From: Candidatus Cloacimonadota bacterium
Lineage (GTDB): Bacteria > Cloacimonadota > Cloacimonadia > Cloacimonadales > WRIO01
Reading direction: 5' to 3'
Assembly: GCA_020532185.1 (NCBI GenBank)
Contig: JAJBBH010000007.1
Span: forward strand, 1 to 55,374
Length of the DNA stretch: 55,374 nt
Shown piece by piece: positions 28,997-37,303 of the stretch (its first letter is position 1; each line of letters starts with the position of its first letter). Under the pieces are notes generated by a model that searched no databases, had not been told where the DNA came from, and worked only from the letters and a program-made list of their open reading frames with translations. The translations under genes were made by a program, and so were the position numbers.

Positions 28997-30226
28997 ATGA
29001 CAAAAGAAAAAAAAGAACAAGTAGTGAAAAAAGAGAAAAAAGAACAAGCAGTTGAGAATTTGCAAGAAGAGGAAGTAATTCTTGAGGACAATCGTAAGGT
29101 TGTTTTGATGCAAGGAAATGAAGCAGTAGCAAGAGGTGCTCTGGCTGCTGGTTTGGATTTTTATGCAGGTTATCCAATCACCCCATCAACAGAAATAGCA
29201 GAAATATTATCTGAAGAGTTACCCAAAATTGGTGGAAAATTTATACAAATGGAAGATGAAATTGCTAGTATTTGTGCTATTATTGGTGCGTCATTGGCGG
29301 GTGCAAAAGCAATGACAGCTACAAGTGGTCCTGGTTTTTCATTGATGCAAGAGGGTATTGGCTTTGCAAAAGCAACAGAGACACCATGCGTTGTCGTGGA
29401 TGTACAACGTGGTGGTGTATCAACAGGTTTGCCAACCAAACCTTCTCAAGGAGATATCATGCAATCAAAGTGGGGATCACATGGTGATAATCCAGCGATT
29501 GTGCTCTATCCGCATACAGTAAAAGAATGCTACGAGCTTGCAATTCGTGCAATAAACCTTTCAGAAAAATATAGAACTTGCGTGACTCTTTTGCTTGATG
29601 AAGTTTTAGGGCACATGAGAGAAGCAGTTAGGCTTCCAGATATTTCAAACGTTCGTATAATTAATAGATTAAGACCAACTGTGCCACCAGAATGGTATAA
29701 ACATTATGATGAAAATCAAAAATACCTTTCACCAGTCGCAAGCTATGGCGAAGGATATCGCTTTCATGTAACAGGTCTTGCACATGACTCACAAGGCTTC
29801 CCAACAAATAAGGCAAATGAAGTTGCCGCACAAATGAAAAGACTCAAACGTAAAATAACACATAATATCAGGGATCTCGTGCAAATAGAAAGCTATATGA
29901 TGGAAGATGCAAATATTGCTATCTTCGCTGTTGGCATTTGTGCACGTTCTGCAAAAGCCGCTATCAAGGCAGCACGAGAAGACGGCATCCAAGTTGGCTT
30001 ATTACGTCCAATCACTATTTGGCCCTTCCCCGATGATGCAGTAAGAAAAATGCTTCGCGATGTTGATATAATTATTGTACCAGAATTAAACGAAGGACAG
30101 CTTATCACCGAATTGCATAGATTAACAAAAGATAAAGCTGATGGTAAAATCATTCCAATCCAACGTTCAGATGGCGAAATGATTACACCTACTCACATAT
30201 TAAGAGTAATCAAGGAGGCACATTAA
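28997..30226 (+). CDS. korA: 2-oxoglutarate:ferredoxin oxidoreductase alpha subunit
   Basis: A 409-residue alpha subunit, CoA- and pyrophosphate-side partner of KorB, in the reversible oxidation of a 2-oxoacid to acyl-CoA, CO2 and reduced ferredoxin. Motifs: GNEAVARGALAAGLDFYAGYP, ITPSTEIAE, QMEDEIASICAIIGASLAG, TSGPGFSLMQEGIG, VDVQRGGVSTGLPTKPSQGD. 2-Oxoglutarate is the best substrate guess from the KorDABC set; a 2-oxoisovalerate (Vor) role is possible. An unusual N-terminal extension of about 35 residues is Lys/Glu-rich and comes from a short DNA duplication (coding KEKKEQ twice). Confidence 0.93.
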   Translation: MTKEKKEQVVKKEKKEQAVENLQEEEVILEDNRKVVLMQGNEAVARGALAAGLDFYAGYPITPSTEIAEILSEELPKIGGKFIQMEDEIASICAIIGASLAGAKAMTATSGPGFSLMQEGIGFAKATETPCVVVDVQRGGVSTGLPTKPSQGDIMQSKWGSHGDNPAIVLYPHTVKECYELAIRAINLSEKYRTCVTLLLDEVLGHMREAVRLPDISNVRIINRLRPTVPPEWYKHYDENQKYLSPVASYGEGYRFHVTGLAHDSQGFPTNKANEVAAQMKRLKRKITHNIRDLVQIESYMMEDANIAIFAVGICARSAKAAIKAAREDGIQVGLLRPITIWPFPDDAVRKMLRDVDIIIVPELNEGQLITELHRLTKDKADGKIIPIQRSDGEMITPTHILRVIKEAH

Positions 30227-30227
30227 A

Positions 30228-31073
30228 ATGGCTAATATTCCACAAAAAGTAGTTCATAAATATTTAAGACACAATAAAAAATTCCCACATGTATGGTGTC
30301 CAGGCTGTAGTAATGGTACGACACTTGGTAGCATTATTCGTGCAATCGCAGAACTAAACTATGATCGCGATGGCATTACAATGGTCTCTGGAATTGGCTG
30401 TTCATCACGTATGCCAGTTTATGTTGATTTTAATACATTACACACATTGCATGGTCGTGCATTACCTTTTGCAACTGGTATCAAAATGACAAAGCCCGAA
30501 CAAAAAGTGATTGTGATTACAGGTGACGGCGATGCAACAGCTATTGGCGGTAATCACTTTATCCATGCTTGCCGTAGAAATATCGATATGACAGCAATCG
30601 TTTTAAACAATAATATCTATGGTATGACTGGCGGACAATACTCACCAACAACACCAACAGGCGATCGTGCAACAACATCTCCTTATGGTAATATCGATCC
30701 CGTATTTGATATATGCGAATTGGCAATGGCTGCAGGTGCAACATTTGTCGCACGTACTACAGCATTCCACGCTATTGAAACTCAAAGCATTATCAAAGAT
30801 GCTTTGGAACATAAGGGATTTTCTGTCGTTGAAGTTGTTTCGTCATGCCCTGTAATTTATGGACGCCTGAATAAAAAGGGAGATGGTCCAGAGATGATGA
30901 AATATATGAGAGATAATTCTGTTCCTTTAAAAGCAACAGAAAAAATGACACCAGAACAGCTGGAAGGTAAGATTGTGCGCGGTATTTTCAAAAGAGTTGA
31001 AAAACAAGAATATTGCGAGGCATATGCTGGCTTAGTAGCAAAATTCCAAAATAAAGAGGAGGCTAAAAAATGA
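30228..31073 (+). CDS. korB: 2-oxoglutarate:ferredoxin oxidoreductase beta subunit
   Basis: The 281-residue TPP-binding subunit. Cys in WCPGCSNGTTLG and SGIGCSSRMP belong to the expected pattern. The TPP/Mg motif is GDGDATAIGGNHFIHACRRN ending at the conserved Asn-Asn of VLNNNIYGMTGGQ, and the STPTTP-like loop SPTTPTG follows. It starts one base after the korA stop behind AAGGAGG, and its end overlaps korC by 4 bases. Confidence 0.95.
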   Translation: MANIPQKVVHKYLRHNKKFPHVWCPGCSNGTTLGSIIRAIAELNYDRDGITMVSGIGCSSRMPVYVDFNTLHTLHGRALPFATGIKMTKPEQKVIVITGDGDATAIGGNHFIHACRRNIDMTAIVLNNNIYGMTGGQYSPTTPTGDRATTSPYGNIDPVFDICELAMAAGATFVARTTAFHAIETQSIIKDALEHKGFSVVEVVSSCPVIYGRLNKKGDGPEMMKYMRDNSVPLKATEKMTPEQLEGKIVRGIFKRVEKQEYCEAYAGLVAKFQNKEEAKK

Positions 31074-31618
31074 GTGATGTATTTCGTAAAGAAGTCCGCT
31101 TTAGTGGAAGTGGTGGACAAGGTCTCATCTTAGATGGTATCGTTTTGGCACGAGCAGGTGTGCTTGATAAATTTAAAGTAACTCAAACCCAAAGCTATGG
31201 TCCCGAATCACGAGGTGGATCATCACGTGCTGATACAATTATTTCAGAGGGCGATATATTTTATCCCGAAGCTCAAAATATTGACATATTAATTGCACTC
31301 ACACAAACAGCATGCGATAAATTCATCTATGAGATGAAAGAAGATGGTGTCTTGATTGTAGATAATAATCTTGTAAAAAATATCTCTGTATCTATTGGTA
31401 AAATTTATGAAGAACCATTTACAGAAATTACTCTTGAAAAACTTGGCACAGAGCTTCCAACAAATATCGTGGTTCTTTCATTTATGGTAAAAATAACAAA
31501 GTTAGTAACCGAGAAATCTTTAGAGCAAGCAATTTGTGATTCAGTAAAACCAATGCACAAAGAATTGAATATCAAAGCTATGAATCTTGGTTTTGAAATC
31601 GCAAAGAAATACTTATAA
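31070..31618 (+). CDS. korC: 2-oxoglutarate:ferredoxin oxidoreductase gamma subunit
   Basis: The 182-residue gamma subunit that completes the heterotetramer. It opens VRFSGSGGQGLILDGIVLA and has TQTQSYGPESRGGSSRADTIIS, both hallmark blocks of this domain. ATGA overlap with korB implies coupled translation. A strong terminator follows 20 bases downstream. Confidence 0.95.
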   Translation: MSDVFRKEVRFSGSGGQGLILDGIVLARAGVLDKFKVTQTQSYGPESRGGSSRADTIISEGDIFYPEAQNIDILIALTQTACDKFIYEMKEDGVLIVDNNLVKNISVSIGKIYEEPFTEITLEKLGTELPTNIVVLSFMVKITKLVTEKSLEQAICDSVKPMHKELNIKAMNLGFEIAKKYL

Positions 31619-31637
31619 ATTATTTCTTAATAATAAA

Positions 31638-31667
31638 ATGCCTGCTCCAAACGCAGGCATTTTTTTT
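31638..31667 (+). terminator. Rho-independent terminator after korC
   Basis: Perfect 8-bp stem ATGCCTGC/GCAGGCAT, 7-base loop, then seven T residues. Confidence 0.93.
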
Positions 31668-31702
31668 ACAAAAACAAAATAAATAGAAAAAAAGGAGATA
31701 AG

Positions 31703-32104
31703 ATGGTAAAAAAAATAAGTCATATTGGTATAGCAGTCAAAGATCTAAATGAAGCAATAAAGTTTTATCAAAAGCTTGGACTTGAGTTGGAAGAAATAGA
31801 AGAAGTTCCATCACAAAAAGTTAAAGTAGCTTTTTTCCCAATAGGTGAAGTTCGCATTGAACTGCTTGAGGCAACATCAGAAGATAGCCCAATAGCTAAA
31901 TTTATCGAAAAAAGAGGCGAGGGTGTTCATCATCTTGCTTTCCAAGTTGATGATTTGCCTGAGAAATTGTCAGAAGCAGAAGAAAAAGAGTTTAGGCTCA
32001 TCGACAAAGAGCCTCGACCTGGTGCTCACGGTGCAGATATTGCCTTTTTACATCCAAAATCAACACATGGTACACTGATAGAATTCTGCCAGGAAAAAGA
32101 ATAA
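31703..32104 (+). CDS. mce: Methylmalonyl-CoA epimerase
   Basis: A 133-residue vicinal-oxygen-chelate protein that interconverts (2R)- and (2S)-methylmalonyl-CoA, linking succinyl-CoA and propionyl-CoA. Metal ligands are visible: His in [10 protein letters not shown], His in [11 protein letters not shown] and Glu in TLIEFCQ. The full two-beta-alpha-beta-repeat length is present. AAAGGAG at 31691-31697 sets the start. Its position right after the Kor operon fits a succinate/propionate metabolic role; no mutase is in view. Confidence 0.93.
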   Translation: MVKKISHIGIAVKDLNEAIKFYQKLGLELEEIEEVPSQKVKVAFFPIGEVRIELLEATSEDSPIAKFIEKRGEGVHHLAFQVDDLPEKLSEAEEKEFRLIDKEPRPGAHGADIAFLHPKSTHGTLIEFCQEKE

Positions 32105-33783
32105 TGCAAGAAAATAAAGTAATATTCTCGATGGACCGAGTTGGTAAGATATATCCTGGCAACAAACAAGTCTTAAGAGATATTTCTCTCGGCTATTATT
32201 ATGGTGCAAAAATAGGCGTGATTGGCTTGAATGGCTCTGGTAAGAGTAGCTTGCTGAAAATAATGGCTGGTATTGATACTGATTATGTCGGTAGAATTGG
32301 GATGTCAAAAGGATATACAATTGGTTATTTGGAACAAGAGCCACAATTAGATCCAGAAAAAACAGTGCTGCAATGCGTTCAAGAAGCTGTCCAAGATAAA
32401 ATAGACATTATGAACCGCTATAATGAAATTAGTATGCTGATGTGTGAACCAATGGATGACAATGAAATGGACAAATTGCTAAACGAGCAGGGAAATTTAC
32501 AAGATATTTTGGATTCACAGAATATTTGGGATCTCGATAGTAGACTTGAAATGGCTATGGATGCACTTCGTTGCCCACCAGCAGAGATGAAAGTTGAACT
32601 GATATCAGGCGGTGAAAAAAGACGAGTTGCTTTGTGTAAACTTCTTTTACAAGAGCCAGATATTTTATTGCTTGATGAACCAACAAACCATCTTGATGCA
32701 GAGACTGTTTTGTGGTTAGAAAAGCATTTGAAAGACTATAAGGGCACAGTTATTGCCATTACACACGATCGCTACTTTTTGGACAATGTGTCTGAGTGGA
32801 TATTAGAACTTGATCGAGGCTATGGTATTCCTTGGAAAGGTAATTATTCATCATGGCTTGAGCAAAAACAAAAGAGCCTTATGGATGAAGAGAAAAAAGA
32901 ACATAAAAGAATTCAGACTCTGGCACGTGAACTCGAATGGATACGAGCAACACCAAAAGCTAATCATGAAAAGAATAAGGCTCGTATTTCAAACTTTGAA
33001 AAGCTTGCTGCAGAGGCAAATGAAAAGAGAAATGAGACAAATGAGCTCTTTATTCCTTCAAGTAACAAGTTGGGCAAGAAAGTAATCCATGTTGACAACC
33101 TGAGAAAAGCATTTGATGATAAATTGCTAATTGAAGATTTATCTTTCGATATTCCAGCTGGTGCAATAGTAGGCATAATTGGACCTAATGGTGCAGGTAA
33201 GACAACTCTATTTAAAATGTTGATGGGGCAGGAAAAACAAGATGATGGCTCAATTGAGATTGGTGATACAGTCAACTTCTCATATGTTGACCAAAATCGT
33301 GATTTGGAAGCCAATAAAACCATGATTGAACTGGTTGGAAAGGGTAGTGATATACTGAATATGGGTGGCAGAGAGATACCTTTACGACAATATATTTCAT
33401 GGTTCAACTTTCCCAGCACTGATCATCATCGTAACGTATCAGAGCTTTCAGGCGGTGAAAGAAATAGAGTGTATCTTGCATTGACTTTGCAGGCTGGTGG
33501 TAATGTTATATTGCTTGACGAGCCGACCAATGATCTTGATGTAAATACAATTCGTGCTCTTGAAGAAGCTATTCAAAGTTTTGCGGGAAGTGTGTTGGTA
33601 ATCAGTCACGATCGCTATTTCTTGGATAGAATCTGTACTCATATCCTGGCATTCGAGGGTGATAGCCAAGTCAAATTCTTTGATGGAAACTTTTCCGAAT
33701 ACGAAGAAGATAAAATACGCCGTTTGGGAGATAAAGCATTAATTCCTAAACGAGTAAGCTATCGAAAATTGACACGAGTATAA
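32104..33783 (+). CDS. ettA: ABC-F translation factor, EttA-like
   Basis: A soluble tandem ATPase of 559 residues with no membrane segments. EttA-type proteins bind the ribosomal E site and gate entry into elongation according to ATP/ADP. The first domain has GLNGSGKSS and LISGGEKRRVALCKLL with LLLDEPTNHLDAET. The inter-domain linker is charged, with ELEWIRATPKANHEKNKAR resembling the EttA P-site tRNA interaction motif. The second domain has GPNGAGKTT, LSGGERNRVYLA and ILLDEPTNDLDVNT. Both catalytic Glu residues are present. The start overlaps the mce stop by one base (TAATG). Confidence 0.93.
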   Translation: MQENKVIFSMDRVGKIYPGNKQVLRDISLGYYYGAKIGVIGLNGSGKSSLLKIMAGIDTDYVGRIGMSKGYTIGYLEQEPQLDPEKTVLQCVQEAVQDKIDIMNRYNEISMLMCEPMDDNEMDKLLNEQGNLQDILDSQNIWDLDSRLEMAMDALRCPPAEMKVELISGGEKRRVALCKLLLQEPDILLLDEPTNHLDAETVLWLEKHLKDYKGTVIAITHDRYFLDNVSEWILELDRGYGIPWKGNYSSWLEQKQKSLMDEEKKEHKRIQTLARELEWIRATPKANHEKNKARISNFEKLAAEANEKRNETNELFIPSSNKLGKKVIHVDNLRKAFDDKLLIEDLSFDIPAGAIVGIIGPNGAGKTTLFKMLMGQEKQDDGSIEIGDTVNFSYVDQNRDLEANKTMIELVGKGSDILNMGGREIPLRQYISWFNFPSTDHHRNVSELSGGERNRVYLALTLQAGGNVILLDEPTNDLDVNTIRALEEAIQSFAGSVLVISHDRYFLDRICTHILAFEGDSQVKFFDGNFSEYEEDKIRRLGDKALIPKRVSYRKLTRV

Positions 33784-33813
33784 AAAAAGGGCAAGCTCGG
33801 GCTTGCCCTTTTT
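33782..33813. terminator. Bidirectional terminator between ettA and the convergent small gene
   Basis: Perfect 8-bp stem GGGCAAGC/GCTTGCCC with a 4-base loop. It has seven A residues on its left (33782-33788) and a T-run on its right, so it can end both the plus-strand ettA transcript and the minus-strand gene. Confidence 0.93.
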
Positions 33814-33843
33814 CTTTTGTAAAACGCAAAAAACTAAGATTGA

Positions 33844-34131
33844 CTATTTGATGGTAACGATGACATCTTGTATTCCATGACGATGAACAACTTCCGTGTG
33901 ATAAGTAATAATTATCGTGCCTCTTGGAGTGCTTGGGTTAATCTTATAGTTAATACTTGAGATATAATTACGAAAATCAGGTATTGCTTCTTGAATATTC
34001 CTATCTATTCTTTTGATTATTCTAATCATATTTTCATTTGAAAACTGTTGATTAATAAAGCTTTTTGTTGTTTCTTCAGCAATTTCCTTAATTCTTTTTA
34101 GCTTTTCGCGTTCCTCTTTTATTTGATTCAT
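33844..34131 (-). CDS. Unrecognised 95-residue protein
   Basis: I do not recognise this protein. The first ~50 residues are strongly charged and helical (EEREKLKRIKEIAEETTKS, NENMIRIIKRIDRNI). The C-terminal half is beta-like (RGTIIITYHTEVVHRHGIQ). No signal peptide, membrane segment or cysteine pair. Despite its size it has excellent expression signals: AAAGGAGG eight to nine bases before the ATG, a TTGACA/TATTAT promoter, and a shared terminator. It is the only complete minus-strand gene in the window. A cytoplasmic, possibly dimeric, role is all that can be inferred. Confidence 0.8.
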   Translation of the reverse strand: MNQIKEEREKLKRIKEIAEETTKSFINQQFSNENMIRIIKRIDRNIQEAIPDFRNYISSINYKINPSTPRGTIIITYHTEVVHRHGIQDVIVTIK

Positions 34132-34157
34132 CTTGTCCTCCTTTGCTTTACTTAATT

Positions 34158-34185
34158 ATAATAATAAAACTGAAAAAAATGTCAA
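34158..34185 (-). promoter_or_regulatory. Promoter of the minus-strand 95-residue gene
   Basis: On the minus strand, TTGACA (34185-34180) and TATTAT (34163-34158) with a 16-base spacer. A perfect TATAAT (34160-34155) overlaps it at a 19-base spacing. Confidence 0.6.
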
Positions 34186-34640
34186 GAAAAATTATTAATA
34201 ATTAGTTCTACAAATGGAATATGCTTAGTCAATGAAGCAAAAGACTTGCGAAATTGTGTTTACTTAATATAATGCATGCCAAAGAAAAAAACATTGTTAA
34301 ATAGGCATTAAGCGGTACAATATATAATTAGTAAAAATATTTTTTGGTTGGCTTTGATTTTGGGCGCATATATATATAGAAGCATGTGTATATCATTTTC
34401 ATTATCAGATGAGCATAAGAAGAATTTATGTTGATTTTAATCATCTTGTTTTATGAAAACAAGTGAGAGCCGTTTTGATTTTTTATATAAACCATAATTA
34501 TTTAGATTTTGCATATATATTAAGAGTTTTTGATAATTTTTATAATTATTTCAAATATAATCAGATTAAGCTAATAATCGATACATTTTCTTTTAAATAC
34601 TTAAATTGAATCGTTAAAATAATCATTTTATATTGTCATT
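34186..34640. other. Upstream control region of the pilus locus, no gene
   Basis: About 455 very A+T-rich bases without a gene. They contain an alternating TA run near 34369-34378 and a palindrome CTTGTTTT-ATG-AAAACAAG (34445-34463) with no T-run behind it, so it is more likely a protein-binding site than a terminator. Confidence 0.5.
34445..34463. promoter_or_regulatory. Palindrome, possible activator site upstream of pilA
   Basis: Perfect 8-bp inverted repeat with a 3-base centre, about 200 bases upstream of the predicted sigma-54 start. That distance suits an enhancer for a PilR/NtrC-type activator (inference). Confidence 0.35.
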
Positions 34641-34656
34641 TGGAATACTATTTGCT
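34641..34656 (+). promoter_or_regulatory. Sigma-54-like -24/-12 promoter for pilA
   Basis: TGGAATACTATTTGCT matches the sigma-54 consensus TGGCACR-N4-TTGCW in length, with GG of the -24 box and TTGCT of the -12 box exact. Transcription would start near 34667, 26 bases before the pilA ATG. pilA is a classic sigma-54 target in several phyla. No good sigma-70 pair was seen here. Confidence 0.55.
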
Positions 34657-34692
34657 TATTAATAAGACAGAAAATAAAAACTTGGAGGAAAG

Positions 34693-35112
34693 ATGTTAAA
34701 AATCTTTAAAAACGAAAAAGGATTCACCTTAATTGAAATTTTGGTGGTAGTAATCATTGTTGCGATACTTGCAGCTATCGCGGTTCCCATTTATCTTAAG
34801 TATGTTAATCAAGCACGTGCATCAGAAGCTCAATCAGCTTTATCAACCATTCGCAAAGCATACGAAGTTTATTATCAATCTTATAGCCGTACAGACGACT
34901 ATTCAGTAGAACAAGCATTAAAAGATGCAAAAGTTGGAAAGTCAACAGAGAAAAGTTGGAAATTTGAAGTAATTGGCAACCCACCAAAAAGATACATGGC
35001 GACAAGTACATCAGACTTTGCAGCAGGCGAAGGAAAACAAGTATGGTATGATGTAGCAGAAGGAAAATTCCACGGCTACGGCATCGACCAGGATGAAGAA
35101 GATTTTGACTAA
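34693..35112 (+). CDS. pilA: Type IV major pilin or major pseudopilin
   Basis: A 139-residue prepilin. A short positively charged leader ends at Gly10. The mature protein starts Phe-Thr-Leu-Ile-Glu with the conserved Glu5, followed by a ~25-residue hydrophobic helix (ILVVVIIVAILAAIAVPIY). The rest is a small polar globular domain with an acidic tail (DQDEEDFD) and no disulfide cysteines. GGAGG at 34684-34688 sets the ATG. As the first gene of the locus, with the best start signals, it is the likely main filament subunit. A T2SS GspG-like pilin is the alternative. Confidence 0.9.
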   Translation: MLKIFKNEKGFTLIEILVVVIIVAILAAIAVPIYLKYVNQARASEAQSALSTIRKAYEVYYQSYSRTDDYSVEQALKDAKVGKSTEKSWKFEVIGNPPKRYMATSTSDFAAGEGKQVWYDVAEGKFHGYGIDQDEEDFD

Positions 35113-35139
35113 AATAATGAAGCTCCTTGGAGGGATATT

Positions 35140-36198
35140 TTGTTAACAATTCAAGAGTTACTTCGCTTTACGTCAGAAGCTGGTGCTTCTGACTTACACG
35201 TGAGTGCGGGATCATTCCCCATGGTTCGTGTACACGGGCGAATGAAAAAACTAAACTTACCAAAACTTTCACAAGAAGATGTAGCACAATTATTAGATGG
35301 TGTATTTACTGATGTACAAAAAGAAATGTTTAGAGAAAAGTTGGAGATAGACTTTTCAACTAAGCTTTCAAATGACGTGCGTTTCCGTGTGAATGCATTC
35401 AATCAAATTAATGGTTATGCAGCGGCATTTCGTGTGATACCAAACGAAATAAAGAGCTATAGTGAATTACACTTGCCAGAGATTTTAGAAAGATTAGCTT
35501 TGAAAGACAAAGGCTTAATTCTTGTAACAGGACCAACAGGTTCTGGTAAGTCAACCACATTGGCTACTATTATCGATTCAATCAATGAAAAAACTCAAAA
35601 ACATATAATAACTGTTGAAGACCCTATTGAGTTTGTTCACAAATCAAAAAACAGTCTTATAAATCAGCGTGAATTAGGACATAGTACATGGTCATTTACA
35701 GCTGCGTTACGTTCTGCTCTTCGTGAAGACCCAGACGTTATACTCGTAGGTGAGATGCGTGACCTTGAAACAGTTTCGCTTGCTTTGACAGCAGCAGAGA
35801 CAGGTCACTTGGTTTTGGCAACTTTGCATACAAGTAGTGCAACAAAGACTATCGACCGTGTAATTGATATGTATCCACGAGAACAGCAAGCTCAGGTGCG
35901 TTCAATGCTTTCAGAATCATTAGAAGCAGTTGTAGCACAGACACTTTGCCCTATCAAAGATGGCAATGGTCGTGTTCCTGTTCTTGAGATTATGATTGCA
36001 AATGCAGCTGTTCGTAACTTGATCCGTGAAGAAAAGACATATCAAATTCCTTCAGTAATCCAATCAGGAACAAAAGAAGGTATGCAAACTAAAGATCAAT
36101 CACTGTATAACCATGTTATGAATGGTTTGATAGATAGAACTTTAGCAGAACAAATCGCTGATAATCCTAAGATGTTTGCTACTGGAGTAGGATTTTAA
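35140..36198 (+). CDS. pilT: Pilus retraction ATPase PilT
   Basis: A 352-residue hexameric ATPase that depolymerises the pilus. It has the N-terminal SDLHVSAG strand, Walker A GPTGSGKST at about 131, Asp box TVEDPIEFVH, Walker B EDPDVILVGEMRD, His box TGHLVLATLHT and the PilT-specific C-terminal VRNLIRE. The start is a TTG with GGAGG at 35129-35133; the nearby ATG at 35117 is out of frame. Presence of a retraction motor makes this a true type IV pilus rather than a T2SS. Confidence 0.95.
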   Translation: MLTIQELLRFTSEAGASDLHVSAGSFPMVRVHGRMKKLNLPKLSQEDVAQLLDGVFTDVQKEMFREKLEIDFSTKLSNDVRFRVNAFNQINGYAAAFRVIPNEIKSYSELHLPEILERLALKDKGLILVTGPTGSGKSTTLATIIDSINEKTQKHIITVEDPIEFVHKSKNSLINQRELGHSTWSFTAALRSALREDPDVILVGEMRDLETVSLALTAAETGHLVLATLHTSSATKTIDRVIDMYPREQQAQVRSMLSESLEAVVAQTLCPIKDGNGRVPVLEIMIANAAVRNLIREEKTYQIPSVIQSGTKEGMQTKDQSLYNHVMNGLIDRTLAEQIADNPKMFATGVGF

Positions 36199-36659
36199 TG
36201 AAACAAAAACACGCATTTCATAATCAAAAAGGTTTTGCTTTGATGGAAGTGATTGCAGCTATGGTGATTTTAGTTATCACTTTAATAGGTATGATCGTAG
36301 CGATGAATTATGCTCATGCAAAAAGTGCATATAACTACCGTTATAGAATTGCACTCCTAAAAGCAGAGTCCGAATTACAGATAATAAAAATGCGTCACTA
36401 CCATTCAGGCAATTTCGGTTCTTTGGCTTCAAAGGAGTTTAATATTCAGGCAAATCCCAATTCCAAGCCAATTCGTGCAACAGTATACTTTACTGCAGCG
36501 ACAATAAATGATACACAAGTGTCTCTTAGAACTTCTTACACATCAGTAACAGCAACAGTCCGTTGGTATGAACCATCAATGTATGCATTATACCAATCAC
36601 CTAATGATTATAAAGAAGTTATATTGCGCGAAGATTATTATTTTGAGAGGACACAATGA
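36198..36659 (+). CDS. Minor prepilin, PilV/GspI-like
   Basis: A 153-residue prepilin-like protein. Its leader ends at Gly12, cleaved before Phe-Ala-Leu-Met-Glu (Glu5 present), then a hydrophobic helix (VIAAMVILVITLIGMIVAMNY) and a beta-rich body. The FALMEV/FSLLEV style of start is typical of PilV/GspI. It overlaps pilT by one base (TAATG) and the next prepilin by 4 bases, so it is part of one translational unit. Minor pilins prime filament assembly. Confidence 0.85.
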   Translation: MKQKHAFHNQKGFALMEVIAAMVILVITLIGMIVAMNYAHAKSAYNYRYRIALLKAESELQIIKMRHYHSGNFGSLASKEFNIQANPNSKPIRATVYFTAATINDTQVSLRTSYTSVTATVRWYEPSMYALYQSPNDYKEVILREDYYFERTQ

Positions 36660-37288
36660 TAAAAAATCAAAAAGGATTTACCCTCACAGAATTAATAGCA
36701 GGTATTGGGCTCGTGTCTTTACTCTTTGTTGGTTTTACGATTTTTCTGATTCAATTTGTTAATAACTTCAAAGAAATTAATGAATTTAATACATTACAAC
36801 ATGAGCTTTTAAGCACCATTGAGGCAATGCGTTATGGCTATGTCAAGGTTGGTGTTAATGAAAACGAATCATTAATTGGACTGATGACAGCAAATAAAGT
36901 CAATATTGCAACTAATGGCAAAGCCGTTACAATAACTCCTATAGTTACAAAAGCTGGCGAACGTCATTGGGCAAACTATACATTAAGCCCCAAGGGAGAA
37001 ATCGTTTTAAGTGCAGTTTATGGCATCAAATCAATCAACAATGAAGTAATATTTCCCAAATCCAAAGAAGTTATCGATAAAGCACTAAAATATAGAATAA
37101 CAAACTTTTATATCGCAAATTCAAGCCCAGTTGTGTCTAACGATATATCTTTAGTTACTATAACTATCGAAGGACAAGTTAGATTTAGGCCTAAAGCCAG
37201 CGGTCAGAATAGAGAAGAAGATCAAAGGCTAAATACCAGAACAGCCCGTTTTGAAACAACTGTATTTATTTCAAACTATGACAAATAA
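36656..37288 (+). CDS. Minor prepilin, PilW/GspJ-like
   Basis: A 210-residue prepilin. The very short leader MIKNQKG is followed by Phe-Thr-Leu-Thr-Glu (Glu5 present) and a hydrophobic segment (LIAGIGLVSLLFVGFTIFLIQF). The body is 170 residues and beta-rich. Size and gene order (after a PilV/GspI-like protein, before the Glu5-less protein) match the J position of the GspH-I-J-K minor-pilin series. ATGA overlap with the preceding gene. Confidence 0.83.
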   Translation: MIKNQKGFTLTELIAGIGLVSLLFVGFTIFLIQFVNNFKEINEFNTLQHELLSTIEAMRYGYVKVGVNENESLIGLMTANKVNIATNGKAVTITPIVTKAGERHWANYTLSPKGEIVLSAVYGIKSINNEVIFPKSKEVIDKALKYRITNFYIANSSPVVSNDISLVTITIEGQVRFRPKASGQNREEDQRLNTRTARFETTVFISNYDK

Positions 37289-37303
37289 CAAGCGAGGTTA
37301 CTA

